DNA of 64,000 nucleotides from Novosphingobium sp. SG751A (GCF_013149295.1 NZ_JABGCB010000001.1:310001-374000); one strand, 5' to 3'. Shown: positions 17,705-26,972, counted from the stretch's first letter. Translations and numbers: made by a program. Notes: generated from the sequence alone by a model not told the origin.

Positions 17705-17751
17705 GGCAAGTTGCCTTCCACTTATGCCCGCCCGCTTTCCACTTGTGATGG
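17705..17751. promoter_or_regulatory. Probable HoxA upstream activator sites for P1
   Basis: Two direct copies, CCTTCCACTTATG (17714-17726) and CTTTCCACTTGTG (17735-17747), are 21 bp apart, two helical turns, so they would face the same side of the DNA. They are preceded by a perfect 11-bp palindrome GGCAAGTTGCC (17705-17715). They sit about 70-100 bp upstream of P1 and share TTCCACT with the P2 site. They also lie close upstream of the divergent plus-strand gene. Confidence 0.55.
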
Positions 17752-17789
17752 GCCACCCGCCATGGGGCAATATGTCCTGAAACGAGCGG

Positions 17790-18218
17790 ATGACGCGAGG
17801 CCCACGCGCCGCTATGCGTTTGATCGTGCATTCGATCCGCCGCCTTGCTCTGGCCCACCGCTGGCTGGCCGCCGCCCTTGTGGCGCTAGCGCTGCTGGTG
17901 CGCGCATGGGTTCCGGCAGGCTATATGCCCGATCATCGTGCGCGGGTGCTCACCATGGAAATCTGCGCCGATTCTTTGGGGCAAAGGATCACCCGCAGCA
18001 TTACCCTGCCCGGCCGCGACGATGGTACGGCGCGGGTGAAGAACCATTGCGACTATGGCGTGATGGCGGACGCGGCGATGGGCGGGGCCGATGGGTTCCT
18101 GTTGGCCGCCGCGCTGGCCTTTATTCTGGCGCTGGGGTTCTTGCCCCGGCCTGCCCTGCCGCTGCGCCGCGCGCGCGCGATCCGGCCGCCTTTGCGCGGG
18201 CCGCCTGCCCGCCCCTGA
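17790..18218 (+). CDS. DUF2946-like small membrane protein
   Basis: A 142-residue protein with a hydrophobic segment at about residues 25-40 ([16 protein letters not shown]), then VPAGYMPD, the phrase typical of DUF2946-like proteins, a CADSL...HCDYG region with two cysteines and a histidine, and a second hydrophobic segment near residues 100-122. The family has no assigned role but is often beside TonB-dependent receptor genes, as here. It diverges from hupS. Start could be the ATG at 17790 or at 17814. Family assignment is from memory of the pattern and moderate only. Confidence 0.65.
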   Translation: MTRGPRAAMRLIVHSIRRLALAHRWLAAALVALALLVRAWVPAGYMPDHRARVLTMEICADSLGQRITRSITLPGRDDGTARVKNHCDYGVMADAAMGGADGFLLAAALAFILALGFLPRPALPLRRARAIRPPLRGPPARP

Positions 18219-18296
18219 ACCGGCGCTTCTTGCCGGAATGACGCCATGGCGCGCCTTTGGCCGCGCCCTTCTGCGCCTGCCTGTTTCGGGGGTTTT

Positions 18297-20525
18297 ATGT
18301 CTTTTGTTTCCTATGCGGCCCTACCTATGGTCGCCCTCTCGGCCGTTCTTGCCCTGCCTGTTCTTTCAACGCCTGCCTATGCCGGCGATGAGGACCAACG
18401 CACCATCATCGTCAATGCCCAAGCCACCACCATCGCAACACCTGCGGCCACCACCGCCTCGGTCGATGCCTCCACCATCGCCGCGCAGGTCAATGCCATC
18501 AGCGTCGAGGACACGTTCAAATATCTGCCCAGCCTGATCATCCGCAAACGCCACATAGGCGACAATTACGCCCCCATCGCCACGCGTACCAGCGGGCTGG
18601 GCTCTTCCGCGCGCAGCCTGATCTATGCCGATGGCGCGCTGCTCTCGGCGCTGATCGCCAATAATAACGGCAACGGATCGCCCCGCTGGAGCCTCGTCAC
18701 GCCTTCGGAAATCGAGCGGGTGGATGTGATCTACGGCCCGTTTTCGGCGGCCTATGCGGGCAATTCAATCGGCACTGTGGTCAATATAACCACCCGCATG
18801 CCCGACCATCTGGAGGCGCGCCTCTCGGCCCAGACCAACATCCAGACCTATTCCTATTACGGCACCGACCAGACCCTGCCGACCACGCAGTTCTCCGGCT
18901 CGCTGGGCCAACGTTTCGGCCGCTTCTCGGTGCTGCTCAGCGCCACCCGCACCACCGCCAACAGCCAGCCCGTCAGCTTTATCACCGCCGCCACCGGCAC
19001 GGCGGGCTATGCCGATGTCAGCCGCACAGGCTCAGCCATCCGTGTGCTGGGCGCAGGCGGCATCGAGCATCATATTCAGGACACCTATAAGGCCAAATTC
19101 GCCTTTGACCTGACGCCCAATGTTCAGGCGCGCTATGTGCTGGGCATCTGGCGCGACGATACGCAAGGAGGCGTGCAGACTTATACGTCCTCTTACACCA
19201 CCGCCTTCAATTCCGCGCTCTACACCCGCGATGCGCTCCACCTGTCCCACGCGCTCAGCCTGACGGCAAGCGATTGGCAGGTGATCGGCACGCTCTATCG
19301 CTATGAACGCGATGCGCAGAACAACCCCTCGCCCGATACGACCAGCGGCACGTCCAGTACCGGATTTATAGCCACGCGCAACGATCTGCCCGGCGCGTTT
19401 TCGGGGGGCGCCGGCACGATGGCGCGGCAGGATGGCACCGGCTGGGCCACGCTGGACGCACGGATCGCGCGCGATGTGGGGGCTGGGCAAAGGATCAGCA
19501 TCGGCGCACATTTCGACCGCACCACGCTGAATGCAGCCACCTATTCCATCGCCAACTGGCTCGACAGTGGCTCAGCGGTGGGTCAATTGCGCTCGGCCAG
19601 CAGGGGCAATACGCGGACCTTCGCGCTCTGGGCGCAGGATGAGATCCGCCTTGCCTCCGGCGTCAAACTGACGCTGGGCGGGCGGCAGGAATGGTGGCGG
19701 GCCTATGGCGGGGCCAACACCGCGCTTTCCTCCACGATCAACGCCGCGCTGGCCCAGCCCGAGCGCAGCTTTGCCGGGTTCAGCCCCAAGGCTGCGCTGG
19801 AATATCGCCTTGCACCGCAATGGATCGCGCGGCTTTCGGCAGGACAAGCCTTTCGCATGCCCACCGTGGGCGAGCTCTATCAGACCGTCACCACCGGCAC
19901 CTTGCTGGCCAATCCCAACCCCGGCCTGTTGCCCGAACGCGCGCGCAGCCTCGAACTGGCGATGGAGCATAAGGCGGGCCATGGTTCGGCCCGGATCGCA
20001 CTGTTCAACGAAGTCGTGGACAATGCTCTGATTTCGCAGCTCAATGCCGCAACCAACACAACCTATGTGCAAAATGTCGAGCGCACCCGCGCGCGCGGGG
20101 TCGAAATCGCCGCCGAACGCCACGACATCCTCGGCGCCTTCGACCTTCAGGCCAGCATGACCCATGCCGCCGCGATCACCAGCAAGAACAGCGTCCTGCC
20201 CTCGGCTCAAGGCAAATTGCTGCCCTCTGTCCCCCGCTGGAAGGCCAGCGCCGTGCTGACATGGCATCCCACGCCTCGCTTCAGCCTGAGCGCGGCGGCG
20301 CGCTATTCCAGCCGCAATTATGGCACGCTCGACAACAGCGACATCATCGGCAACACCTATCAGGGCTTCGACAAATATTTCGTCGTCGATATCCGCGCCC
20401 TGTTTCGCGTCACCGATCATTTCGAGGCCAGCCTTGGCGTCGATAATCTCAACAATGACAGATACTTCCTCTTCCACCCCTTCCCCCAGCGCAGCTTTTC
20501 GGCAGGCGTGAACTGGCGGATGTAG
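18297..20525 (+). CDS. TonB-dependent outer-membrane receptor
   Basis: A 742-residue TonB-dependent receptor. A signal peptide (about residues 1-30, ending TPAYA) precedes a possible TonB box (RTIIVNA), a plug domain (SVEDTFKYLPSLIIRKR, SGLGSSARSLIYADG, ERVDVIYGPFSAAYAGNSIGTVVNI) and a beta-barrel ending with PQRSFSAGVNWRM. The RBS CGGGGG five bases before ATG 18297 decides this start over 18246. Substrate cannot be read from the sequence. The position next to a nickel enzyme and divergent from hupS allows a nickel or other metal-chelate receptor, but that is inference. About 80 bases follow the DUF2946-like gene. Confidence 0.93.
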   Translation: MSFVSYAALPMVALSAVLALPVLSTPAYAGDEDQRTIIVNAQATTIATPAATTASVDASTIAAQVNAISVEDTFKYLPSLIIRKRHIGDNYAPIATRTSGLGSSARSLIYADGALLSALIANNNGNGSPRWSLVTPSEIERVDVIYGPFSAAYAGNSIGTVVNITTRMPDHLEARLSAQTNIQTYSYYGTDQTLPTTQFSGSLGQRFGRFSVLLSATRTTANSQPVSFITAATGTAGYADVSRTGSAIRVLGAGGIEHHIQDTYKAKFAFDLTPNVQARYVLGIWRDDTQGGVQTYTSSYTTAFNSALYTRDALHLSHALSLTASDWQVIGTLYRYERDAQNNPSPDTTSGTSSTGFIATRNDLPGAFSGGAGTMARQDGTGWATLDARIARDVGAGQRISIGAHFDRTTLNAATYSIANWLDSGSAVGQLRSASRGNTRTFALWAQDEIRLASGVKLTLGGRQEWWRAYGGANTALSSTINAALAQPERSFAGFSPKAALEYRLAPQWIARLSAGQAFRMPTVGELYQTVTTGTLLANPNPGLLPERARSLELAMEHKAGHGSARIALFNEVVDNALISQLNAATNTTYVQNVERTRARGVEIAAERHDILGAFDLQASMTHAAAITSKNSVLPSAQGKLLPSVPRWKASAVLTWHPTPRFSLSAAARYSSRNYGTLDNSDIIGNTYQGFDKYFVVDIRALFRVTDHFEASLGVDNLNNDRYFLFHPFPQRSFSAGVNWRM

Positions 20526-20582
20526 CGCCTTCGCAGTTTGCCCCCTTGTTCCCCCGGCGCGGCCCGGCCATAGGCTGGGCCC

Positions 20583-21527
20583 ATGAGCATCATTCTGATC
20601 GACGCCGGGGGAACCATCTCCTCCTTGCCCGATGCGGGCGGCAAGCTGGCCGGGGGCGCGTCCGGCCTTGGGGAAACGCTGGCGGGGCCAGTCGTGCGAC
20701 AGGTTTACGCAGGCCTGTCCGAGGATATGACGCTGGCCGATATGGCCCGCGTGCGCGATGCGGTGCTGTCCGCTCTGGCCAAGCCGGAGGTGAGCGGCAT
20801 CGTCGTGGCCCATGGCACCGATGCGATGGAGGAAACGGCTTTCCTTATCGACCTGTCGCTGCCGCTGACCAAGCCAGTGATCGTGACCGGGGCGATGCTG
20901 CCGATCAGCGATCCGAACAGCGATGGTCCGGGCAATTTGGCCGCCGCCCTGCGCGCCGCCGCCACGCCGGAATTGGCGGCGCACGGCGCGCTGGTGGCGT
21001 TTGCCGGACACCTGATCCCGGCGGCGCTGGTGTATAAGCACGCCACCTCGGCGCTCGACGGCTTTGGCTGGCGCGGCGGCGCGGCGGGCACGGCTTCGGG
21101 CGAGGCAATCACCGCGCCCGCTCCCCTTCCCCGGTTTGCGCCTTTGTCGCCGGCGGTGCCTGATAGTTCCTGCCCGATCATCGCGCTGTCAGGCGGAGAT
21201 GATGGCGCGATGATCCGCGCAGCGGTAGCCTCTGGGGCACGGGGCATCGTCCTGATGGCGCTGGGTCGCGGCAATGGTTCGGTGGGCGCAGCCCAGGCGA
21301 TTGCGCATGCGGGCGTGCCGATGGTGGTCGCCTCGCGATGCCCCACAGGCTCGACCGCCGCCGATTATGCCAGCGGCCAGCGGCTTGCCGAAGCGGGCGC
21401 GATCTTTGCGGGCGGATTGGGCGCGACTCAGGCGCGCATCCTGCTTTCCACCCTGATCGCGGCGGGCGCTTCGAATATTGCCGGGGAATTTGCGGCGCGC
21501 GGCGCTCTTTATACGGAAACCCATTGA
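20583..21527 (+). CDS. Type I/II L-asparaginase family protein
   Basis: Asparaginase of 314 residues that hydrolyses asparagine (and perhaps glutamine). The N-terminal motif IDAGGTISS holds the first catalytic threonine, and VVAHGTDAMEETAFLI the second Thr-Asp pair. There is no signal peptide, so it is probably cytoplasmic. It begins 57 bases after the receptor gene and its stop lies 2 bases before the GNAT start, so the two should be co-transcribed. Nothing ties it to hydrogen metabolism. Confidence 0.9.
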   Translation: MSIILIDAGGTISSLPDAGGKLAGGASGLGETLAGPVVRQVYAGLSEDMTLADMARVRDAVLSALAKPEVSGIVVAHGTDAMEETAFLIDLSLPLTKPVIVTGAMLPISDPNSDGPGNLAAALRAAATPELAAHGALVAFAGHLIPAALVYKHATSALDGFGWRGGAAGTASGEAITAPAPLPRFAPLSPAVPDSSCPIIALSGGDDGAMIRAAVASGARGIVLMALGRGNGSVGAAQAIAHAGVPMVVASRCPTGSTAADYASGQRLAEAGAIFAGGLGATQARILLSTLIAAGASNIAGEFAARGALYTETH

Positions 21528-21529
21528 TT

Positions 21530-22060
21530 ATGCTGACCCATCGCATCGCCGTTATGGACGATCTGGACAATCTGCGCGCGCTGATGGCCCGGGCCATCGA
21601 TCATCTGCAAACCGGATTTCTGACCCCGGAGCAGATCACCGCCAGTCGCCACGTGATGGGGCTGGACACCCAGCTCATCAAGGATGGCACCTATTTCCTC
21701 GTCGAATCGGATGGGGTGCTGGCCGGCTGCGGCGGCTGGTCCTATCGCGCCACGCTCTATGGCGGCGACGCCAGCGTGGTCGCGCGTGAACCCGAGGTGC
21801 TGGACCCGGCCAAGGACGCCGCCCGCATCCGCGCCATGTATACCAACCCCGATTTCGCCCGCCGCGGCATCGGCCGCCGCGTGATGCAGGTGTGCGAAGA
21901 TGCCGCCCGCGCCGCCGGTTTCGCCCGCACCGAGATGATGGCGACCATGGCGGGCGTCCCGCTCTATCGCTCCTGCGGCTATAGCCCGATCGAGGAAGTG
22001 CTTTCCGCCCCCATCGACGGGGTTCAAGTGCCTCTGCTGCGCATGGGCAAGAGCTTGTAA
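21530..22060 (+). CDS. GNAT-family N-acetyltransferase
   Basis: A 176-residue GNAT protein. The acetyl-CoA loop is visible as NPDFARRGIGRRVMQVCEDAARAAGF, and the C-terminal strand as YRSCGYSPIEE. Start: ATG 21530, two bases after the asparaginase stop; a longer frame upstream only reads through that gene. Substrate unknown. An intrinsic terminator follows at once. Confidence 0.9.
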   Translation: MLTHRIAVMDDLDNLRALMARAIDHLQTGFLTPEQITASRHVMGLDTQLIKDGTYFLVESDGVLAGCGGWSYRATLYGGDASVVAREPEVLDPAKDAARIRAMYTNPDFARRGIGRRVMQVCEDAARAAGFARTEMMATMAGVPLYRSCGYSPIEEVLSAPIDGVQVPLLRMGKSL

Positions 22061-22065
22061 GCAAA

Positions 22066-22098
22066 GAAAAAGGGCCGGCGATCAACCGGCCCTTTTTT
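22066..22098. terminator. Intrinsic terminator after the GNAT gene
   Basis: GGGCCGG (22072-22078) pairs with CCGGCCC (22086-22092); A-run before and T-run after make it work on both strands. It ends the plus-strand unit and could also end the minus-strand tRNA-Leu transcript. Confidence 0.85.
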
Positions 22099-22108
22099 CA
22101 TCAGGGAA

Positions 22109-22192
22109 TGGTGCCCCTGGCCCGACTCGAACGGGCACATCTCTCGATAACCGATTTTGAGTCGGTCGCGTCTACCATTCCACCACAGGGGC
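22109..22192 (-). tRNA. tRNA-Leu (anticodon CAA)
   Basis: 84 bases including an encoded CCA. Acceptor arm GCCCCTG/CAGGGGC, anticodon stem ACCGA/TCGGT with loop CTCAAAA (anticodon CAA), a class II variable arm, and TTCGAGT in the T-loop. Reads UUG codons. Confidence 0.95.
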
Positions 22193-22282
22193 GCTATTCC
22201 CAAAACCATCCGCGAAAGGATTGCCGCAGCGGCTCTGTTCGCCCCGCCTAGCGATCCTTTCGCATCAGATCAATGGCTTTTA

Positions 22283-23119
22283 TCAGCCTTCCTTCAACGC
22301 GCCCACCAGCAACTTGTGGAGACGCGAGTGGAGAGCATCATTGCCAGCCAGCACTTCCTTGTCGCAAACCGGCAGCGATTGGCCGCGATAGTTCGAGACA
22401 AAGCCGCCGGCTTCACGCACCAGCAGACAGCCAGCAGCCGAATCCCAAGGCTTCAGGTTCGATTCCCAGAAACCTTCGTAACGGCCGGCAGCGACCCAAG
22501 CCAGATCGAGCGAGGCCGCGCCAAAGCGACGAATGCCCGCCACCTGCGGCGCAATGGCCGCATAGATCTTGGCCCATTCCAGCGGATCGCCATGGCCGGC
22601 AAAGGGGATGCCGGTGGCGATCAGGCTCTCGTCCAGATGACGGCGGCCCGACACGCGCAGACGGCGATCGTGCAACCACGCCCCGCGCGACTTTTCCGCC
22701 CAGAAGCTTTCATCCGTGATCGGCTGATAGATGATCCCGGCGATAACATCGCCCCAGCCGTCGCCCGCCGGGCCCTTGCCATCATAGGCTGGCTCTTGTG
22801 CGGCGATGGAAATGGCGAAATGCGGGATGCCGTGCAGAAAGTTGCTGGTGCCATCGAGCGGGTCGATGATCCAGCGCGGGCGGGTGGGATCGCCTTCGAT
22901 CACCCCGCCCTCTTCCATCACAAAGCCCCAGTCGGGGCGCGCGGCGCGCAATTCGTCATAGATCGTGCGTTCGCTCTGCTGGTCGGCGCGGCTGACGAAA
23001 TCCGCCGTGCCCTTGCGGCTCACCTGCAGGTGCTCCACTTCGCCAAAGTCGCGACGCAAACGCTGACCGGCCTTGCGGGCGGCGCGTTCCATCACGCGGA
23101 TCAGGCCGGAAATTGCCAT
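22283..23119 (-). CDS. suhB: Inositol monophosphatase family protein (SuhB-like)
   Basis: A 278-residue member of the Li+-sensitive phosphatase family. Metal-site motifs are visible: Glu in FVMEEGG, WIIDPLDGTSNFLHG, and the C-terminal WDSAAGCLLVREAGG. Members dephosphorylate inositol-1-phosphate or related sugars; in proteobacteria SuhB also aids rRNA antitermination. Which applies cannot be read here. The stop is 3 bases upstream of... the EF-P stop side: efp lies directly upstream (its stop at 23122, this start at 23119), so the two are one unit. Confidence 0.92.
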   Translation of the reverse strand: MAISGLIRVMERAARKAGQRLRRDFGEVEHLQVSRKGTADFVSRADQQSERTIYDELRAARPDWGFVMEEGGVIEGDPTRPRWIIDPLDGTSNFLHGIPHFAISIAAQEPAYDGKGPAGDGWGDVIAGIIYQPITDESFWAEKSRGAWLHDRRLRVSGRRHLDESLIATGIPFAGHGDPLEWAKIYAAIAPQVAGIRRFGAASLDLAWVAAGRYEGFWESNLKPWDSAAGCLLVREAGGFVSNYRGQSLPVCDKEVLAGNDALHSRLHKLLVGALKEG

Positions 23120-23121
23120 AC

Positions 23122-23685
23122 TCAGTCAGCCTTACCGACATAGGTGCGTTCGTAAACGTTCACCACAATGCGGGTGCCCGAAGCGATATGGGGCGGCACG
23201 AGAATACGCACGCCATTGTCCAGCACGGCGGGCTTATAGCTCGACGAGGCGGTCTGGCCCTTCACCACGGCATCGGCTTCAACGATGGTGGCTTCGACCT
23301 GTTCGGGCAACTGAACGCTGATCGGGCGTTCGTCATACATTTCCAGCACGGCGGTCATGCCATCCTGAAGGAAGGCCGCGGCATCGCCGATGATGTCCTT
23401 GGAAAGGTTGATCTGATCGTAGGTTTCCACGTCCATGAACACCAGATCCTCGCCCTCGGCATAGAGGAACTGGAAATCCTTGGTGTCGAGGCGCACTTTC
23501 TCCACCGTATCCTGGCTGCGAAAACGAACATTGGTCTTGCGCCCGTCGATCAGGTTCTTCATCTCGACCTGCATGAAAGCGCCGCCCTTGCCGGGCTGGG
23601 TATGCTGGGTCTTGGCGACCTTCCAGATGCCCTTTTCATACTCGATAATGTTGCCGGGGCGGATTTCGACGCCGCTGATCTTCAT
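23122..23685 (-). CDS. efp: Translation elongation factor P
   Basis: EF-P (187 residues) rescues ribosomes stalled at polyproline. The modified loop is QPGKGGAF with Lys33, the position lysylated by EpmA in many bacteria. Three beta-barrel domains of normal length; C-terminus [10 protein letters not shown]. Start: ATG 23685 ([11 protein letters not shown]); a longer frame to 23775 overlaps the divergent gene and has no EF-P character. Only 15 bases separate this start from the divergent gene at 23701. Confidence 0.97.
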   Translation of the reverse strand: MKISGVEIRPGNIIEYEKGIWKVAKTQHTQPGKGGAFMQVEMKNLIDGRKTNVRFRSQDTVEKVRLDTKDFQFLYAEGEDLVFMDVETYDQINLSKDIIGDAAAFLQDGMTAVLEMYDERPISVQLPEQVEATIVEADAVVKGQTASSSYKPAVLDNGVRILVPPHIASGTRIVVNVYERTYVGKAD

Positions 23686-23700
23686 GGGGTTTGACCTTCG

Positions 23701-24141
23701 ATGGAAAAGAGCAGGAATAAGTTTGGCGCAAAAGCGCAGTCGGGCGCCCTTAGCGGACCTCGGGCCATCTGGCAATCGTGCTGTGCAGTGGGATTAGCCG
23801 GAATTGCAGTCTTTTCTGCGCCCGCTCTGGCGGGGCCGGAAGGGCCTGCCTTTACCGTGCGGCGCGGAGAATATGCCTGCGAAATGCCGGGAACTGCGCT
23901 GACCTCTGCCGGATTACGCCGCCCGGAGGAGGATTTCACCATCCGCCAGGGTTCGATGTACAGCACGAGCGAGGGACGCGGATCGTATCTTGCCACGGGC
24001 GATGAGATCCACATGACCACCGGCCCCAAGCGCGGCGACCGGTTTCGCCGGGTCAGCGAGAATTTTCTGCGCAAGCTGACCAGCGAAGGCAAGGAGACCG
24101 ACCTTCGCTGTATCCGCCGCGTAGCCAATAATCGCTATTAA
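23701..24141 (+). CDS. Hypothetical exported protein
   Basis: A 146-residue protein, not recognised. An N-terminal positive stretch and hydrophobic core (about residues 25-44, ending SAPALAG) look like a signal peptide. The mature part has two cysteines (YACEMPG and LRCIRR), likely a disulfide, and is basic ([18 protein letters not shown]). It diverges from efp with 15 bases between start codons, and converges with the OPT transporter gene (10 bases). Start is uncertain, but no good later one exists. Confidence 0.7.
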   Translation: MEKSRNKFGAKAQSGALSGPRAIWQSCCAVGLAGIAVFSAPALAGPEGPAFTVRRGEYACEMPGTALTSAGLRRPEEDFTIRQGSMYSTSEGRGSYLATGDEIHMTTGPKRGDRFRRVSENFLRKLTSEGKETDLRCIRRVANNRY

Positions 24142-24150
24142 TCCGGACTA

Positions 24151-26154
24151 TTAATCCTCCAGCGGCCATGTGGTCCGCTGGGCCGCCGCCCGCTTGGTGC
24201 TGGTGTAAAGCCAGACCAGCGCGGCGGCAAAGATCACCATGCCCAGCGGCAGGGCAACATCGCCTGGCTCGATGATTTCCAGCGGGGTCGGGCTGTTGCG
24301 CGCCGCCGCTATCCCAGCAAAGACCACGCCAAACAGGCTCTCGCCCGCAATCAGGCCCGTGGCCGCCAAAACACCCAGCCGCTCGGCCAGTTCGGGGTCG
24401 CGGCTCTTCTTGGCCCAATTGTCATAGATCCGCCCGATGATCGCCCCCACCGGGATCAGCAGCGTCAGGCCCATCGGCAGATAAATGCCCATGCCCAGCG
24501 CGAGCGGGGGCAGCGCGCCCTTCTTCATCGCGCGCAAGACTTCGTCGATGATGACGGCCACCACACCGATCCCCGCACCGATGCCGATCAGGCCCCAATC
24601 GAGACTGCCGCCCAAAACGCCCTGCGCGATGGCGGAAATCAGCGCGGCCTGCGGGGCGGCCAAGGCTTCCGGTCCGGCATTGGCTGCGCCCTGAAAGCCG
24701 AAGGTGGTGTTGAGCAGGCTGAGCACCGGCGGGATCACCAGCGCGCCAAACACCACGCCCAGCACCAGCGCGATCTGCTGCCGCCAGGGCGTCGCGCCGA
24801 TCAGTTCGCCCGTTTTCAGATCCTGAAGGTTGTCGTTCGAAATCGTCGCCACGCCAAAGACGATGGCCGTGACAAACAGCGCAAAGGCCACCAGCGCGCG
24901 GGTCGCCTCAGGCGCAATGCCCCGGCCAAAGATCGCCGCCAAGAGCAGCGCAATGCCCAGCGCGGAAATGATGCCGGTGCCCGAAATCGGGCTGTTCGAG
25001 GCGCCGATCAGCCCCGCCATATAGCCGCAGACCGAAGCGATCACGATGCCGATCAGCAGCACATACAGCACCGTGAGCACCAGCACCGGCACGAAATGCG
25101 CCTCAATCGGCCCTCCGGCGGCGAACCCTGCCAAGAGCAAACCAATCGGCACCATCGAAGCGGCAATCACCGCGCCCACAAGGCCAATCGGCAGATCCTG
25201 TTCGGACAGCGCCAGCGCCGCACCGCCGCCCGCCTTGCGCGCGCGCTGCGCCGCCAGAGCGCCCGTAATCCCCTTCACAATCGGCCCGATTACGCGCAGC
25301 AGCGTCCAGACCGCCGCCACGCCAATGGTGCCCGCGCCGATGAAGCGCACCTTGCTCTTGAACACGCCCGAAACGAAACCGGCCATTTCATGCGCCGCCG
25401 GAACCGCGCCTGCGGTATAATGCGGCACCAGCACGACCCAGCTGATCAGCATCCCAATCAGCATCGCAATGCCCACCGTCAACCCGACCAGATGGCCGAC
25501 ACCGATGAGAGCAAGGCTGAAACTGGTGGAAACGCCCGAAGCGCCTGCGCCAAAACGGAACACGCGCGAGGCCTCCTCGGCCACCACGCCCATCTTGGCC
25601 AGCAAAGTGTAGCCCACCGACACGCCCGAACCCAGCACGATGGCGGCCAGCCCCTTGCGGTTCTCCTCCTCGCCGCCCACGCCCGCGCCGACCTTGAGCA
25701 CCTCGGCCGCCGCCACCCCTTCGGGATAGGGCAGATCGCTGCCCGTGACCAGCGCGCGGCGCAGGGGCACGGAATACATCACCCCCAGAATGCCGCCCAC
25801 GCCGATCACCGCCACCGATTGCCAGTAAGGGAAATCCACCCACCAGCCGATCATAATCAGGCCCGGCAGCACGAAGATGATCGCGCTCAACGTCCCCGCC
25901 GCGCTGGCGATGGTTTGGACGATGTTGTTTTCCTGAATGGTCGCGCCCGAGAAATGGCGCAGCACCGCCATCGAGATCACCGCCGCCGGGATCGATGTGG
26001 CAAAGGTCAGGCCGATCTTCAGCCCCAGATAGACATTGGCCGCCGTGAACACGATGGTGAGCAAAGCGCCCAATACGATGCCACGCAGGGTCAGTTCGCG
26101 CGGGGCGGTTTCGGAAATGGGGGCGCCGTCAGGATTTGCTTGGGTCATGTCCAT
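24151..26154 (-). CDS. OPT-family oligopeptide (or metal-chelate) transporter
   Basis: A 667-residue inner-membrane protein with roughly 15 hydrophobic segments. The N-terminal ELTLRGIVLGALLTIVFTAANVYLGLKIG block (motif within residues 18-48) and the conserved GSDLPYPEGVAAAEVLK segment mark the bacterial branch of the OPT family, proton-driven importers of peptides or metal chelates. Substrate unknown. Start at ATG 26154 or 26148. It lies alone between thiE and the hypothetical exported gene. Confidence 0.92.
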   Translation of the reverse strand: MDMTQANPDGAPISETAPRELTLRGIVLGALLTIVFTAANVYLGLKIGLTFATSIPAAVISMAVLRHFSGATIQENNIVQTIASAAGTLSAIIFVLPGLIMIGWWVDFPYWQSVAVIGVGGILGVMYSVPLRRALVTGSDLPYPEGVAAAEVLKVGAGVGGEEENRKGLAAIVLGSGVSVGYTLLAKMGVVAEEASRVFRFGAGASGVSTSFSLALIGVGHLVGLTVGIAMLIGMLISWVVLVPHYTAGAVPAAHEMAGFVSGVFKSKVRFIGAGTIGVAAVWTLLRVIGPIVKGITGALAAQRARKAGGGAALALSEQDLPIGLVGAVIAASMVPIGLLLAGFAAGGPIEAHFVPVLVLTVLYVLLIGIVIASVCGYMAGLIGASNSPISGTGIISALGIALLLAAIFGRGIAPEATRALVAFALFVTAIVFGVATISNDNLQDLKTGELIGATPWRQQIALVLGVVFGALVIPPVLSLLNTTFGFQGAANAGPEALAAPQAALISAIAQGVLGGSLDWGLIGIGAGIGVVAVIIDEVLRAMKKGALPPLALGMGIYLPMGLTLLIPVGAIIGRIYDNWAKKSRDPELAERLGVLAATGLIAGESLFGVVFAGIAAARNSPTPLEIIEPGDVALPLGMVIFAAALVWLYTSTKRAAAQRTTWPLED

Positions 26155-26211
26155 GTTCTGACACGCCGGCGCCCCTTGGGAAAGGGGCAGCCGACATGCT
26201 CTTCAACAACT

Positions 26212-26892
26212 TTATTGCGCGGCCAAGATAGCATCCATCAAGGCTTTGACATTCGCAACCTCGTCGCCGTTCCACACCGCGCCCGAGACGGCGAGGAAAT
26301 CGGCCCCCGCACGCACCAGAGGCGCCGCGTTTTCCGCCGTGATCCCGCCAATCGCCACGCAGGGAATTTCAAACAGGCCTTGCCACCAGGTCAGCAGATC
26401 CGGCTCGGCGTAATGTTCGACCTCTTTGGTGGCGGTGGGATAATAGGCGCCAAAGGCCACATAATCGGCCCCCGCCTCGCCGGCCTCCAGCGCCAGATGG
26501 CGGCTGTTGTGGCAGGTCACGCCGATCTGCGCGTCCTGCCCCAATTCCTGCCGCGCCACTTTCACGCCGCCTTCGCGCTCCAGATCGTCCTGCCCCAGAT
26601 GGACGCCATCGGCGTTCAGGCGCTTGGCCAGCGTGAGCGAATCGTTGACAATGAAGGCAATCTCGCGCTCGGCGCAAATCGCCTGCAGCGGTGCTGCCAG
26701 ACGTGCGGCAGCGTGATCATCCAGCCCCTTTACGCGGAACTGGAAAGCGGCGATCCGATGACGCCCCTTCAGGCCCGCATCGAGCGCGCGCGCCAGCCTT
26801 TCGGGAAAATCGCCGCCCACATCGGCGGGCGAGATCAGGTAAAGCTGCGTGGGCGCGCGGGTGTGTTCGAAAGTCGGTGCTTCTTCAGTCAT
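26212..26892 (-). CDS. thiE: Thiamine phosphate synthase
   Basis: ThiE (226 residues) joins the thiazole and pyrimidine parts of thiamine. TIM-barrel motifs: FQFRVKG, FIVNDSLTLAKRLNADGVHLGQDD, TCHN, DYVAFGAYYPTATK and IPCVAIGGITAEN. Start: ATG 26892 (MTEEAPT); an ATG at 26904 is also possible. The longer frame to 27171 reads antisense-like in fba and is discarded. A terminator separates it from fba. Some members of this group prefer other phosphates, so the exact reaction is by family. Confidence 0.88.
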   Translation of the reverse strand: MTEEAPTFEHTRAPTQLYLISPADVGGDFPERLARALDAGLKGRHRIAAFQFRVKGLDDHAAARLAAPLQAICAEREIAFIVNDSLTLAKRLNADGVHLGQDDLEREGGVKVARQELGQDAQIGVTCHNSRHLALEAGEAGADYVAFGAYYPTATKEVEHYAEPDLLTWWQGLFEIPCVAIGGITAENAAPLVRAGADFLAVSGAVWNGDEVANVKALMDAILAAQ

Positions 26893-26910
26893 GCCCGCGC
26901 CCATACCGCA

Positions 26911-26944
26911 TAAAAAACGCGGAGGCCAGTGTCGGCCCCCGCGT
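26911..26944 (-). terminator. Intrinsic terminator after fba
   Basis: On the minus strand ACGCGGGGGCC pairs with GGCCTCCGCGT (26934-26944 with 26917-26927) and a run of T's follows. It ends the glycolytic unit before thiE. Confidence 0.82.
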
Positions 26945-26972
26945 CTTTTGCGCCACCCAAGGGGCTTAAGGA

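Noticed and set aside
17743-17773. Possible sigma-70 promoter (TTGTGA...CAATAT) for the DUF2946-like gene
   Set aside because: The spacer is 19 bases and the -10 box is poor; not enough support.
17565-17858. A hupS start upstream at 17858
   Set aside because: It would place the sigma-54 promoter inside the gene and put 98 residues before the Tat signal.
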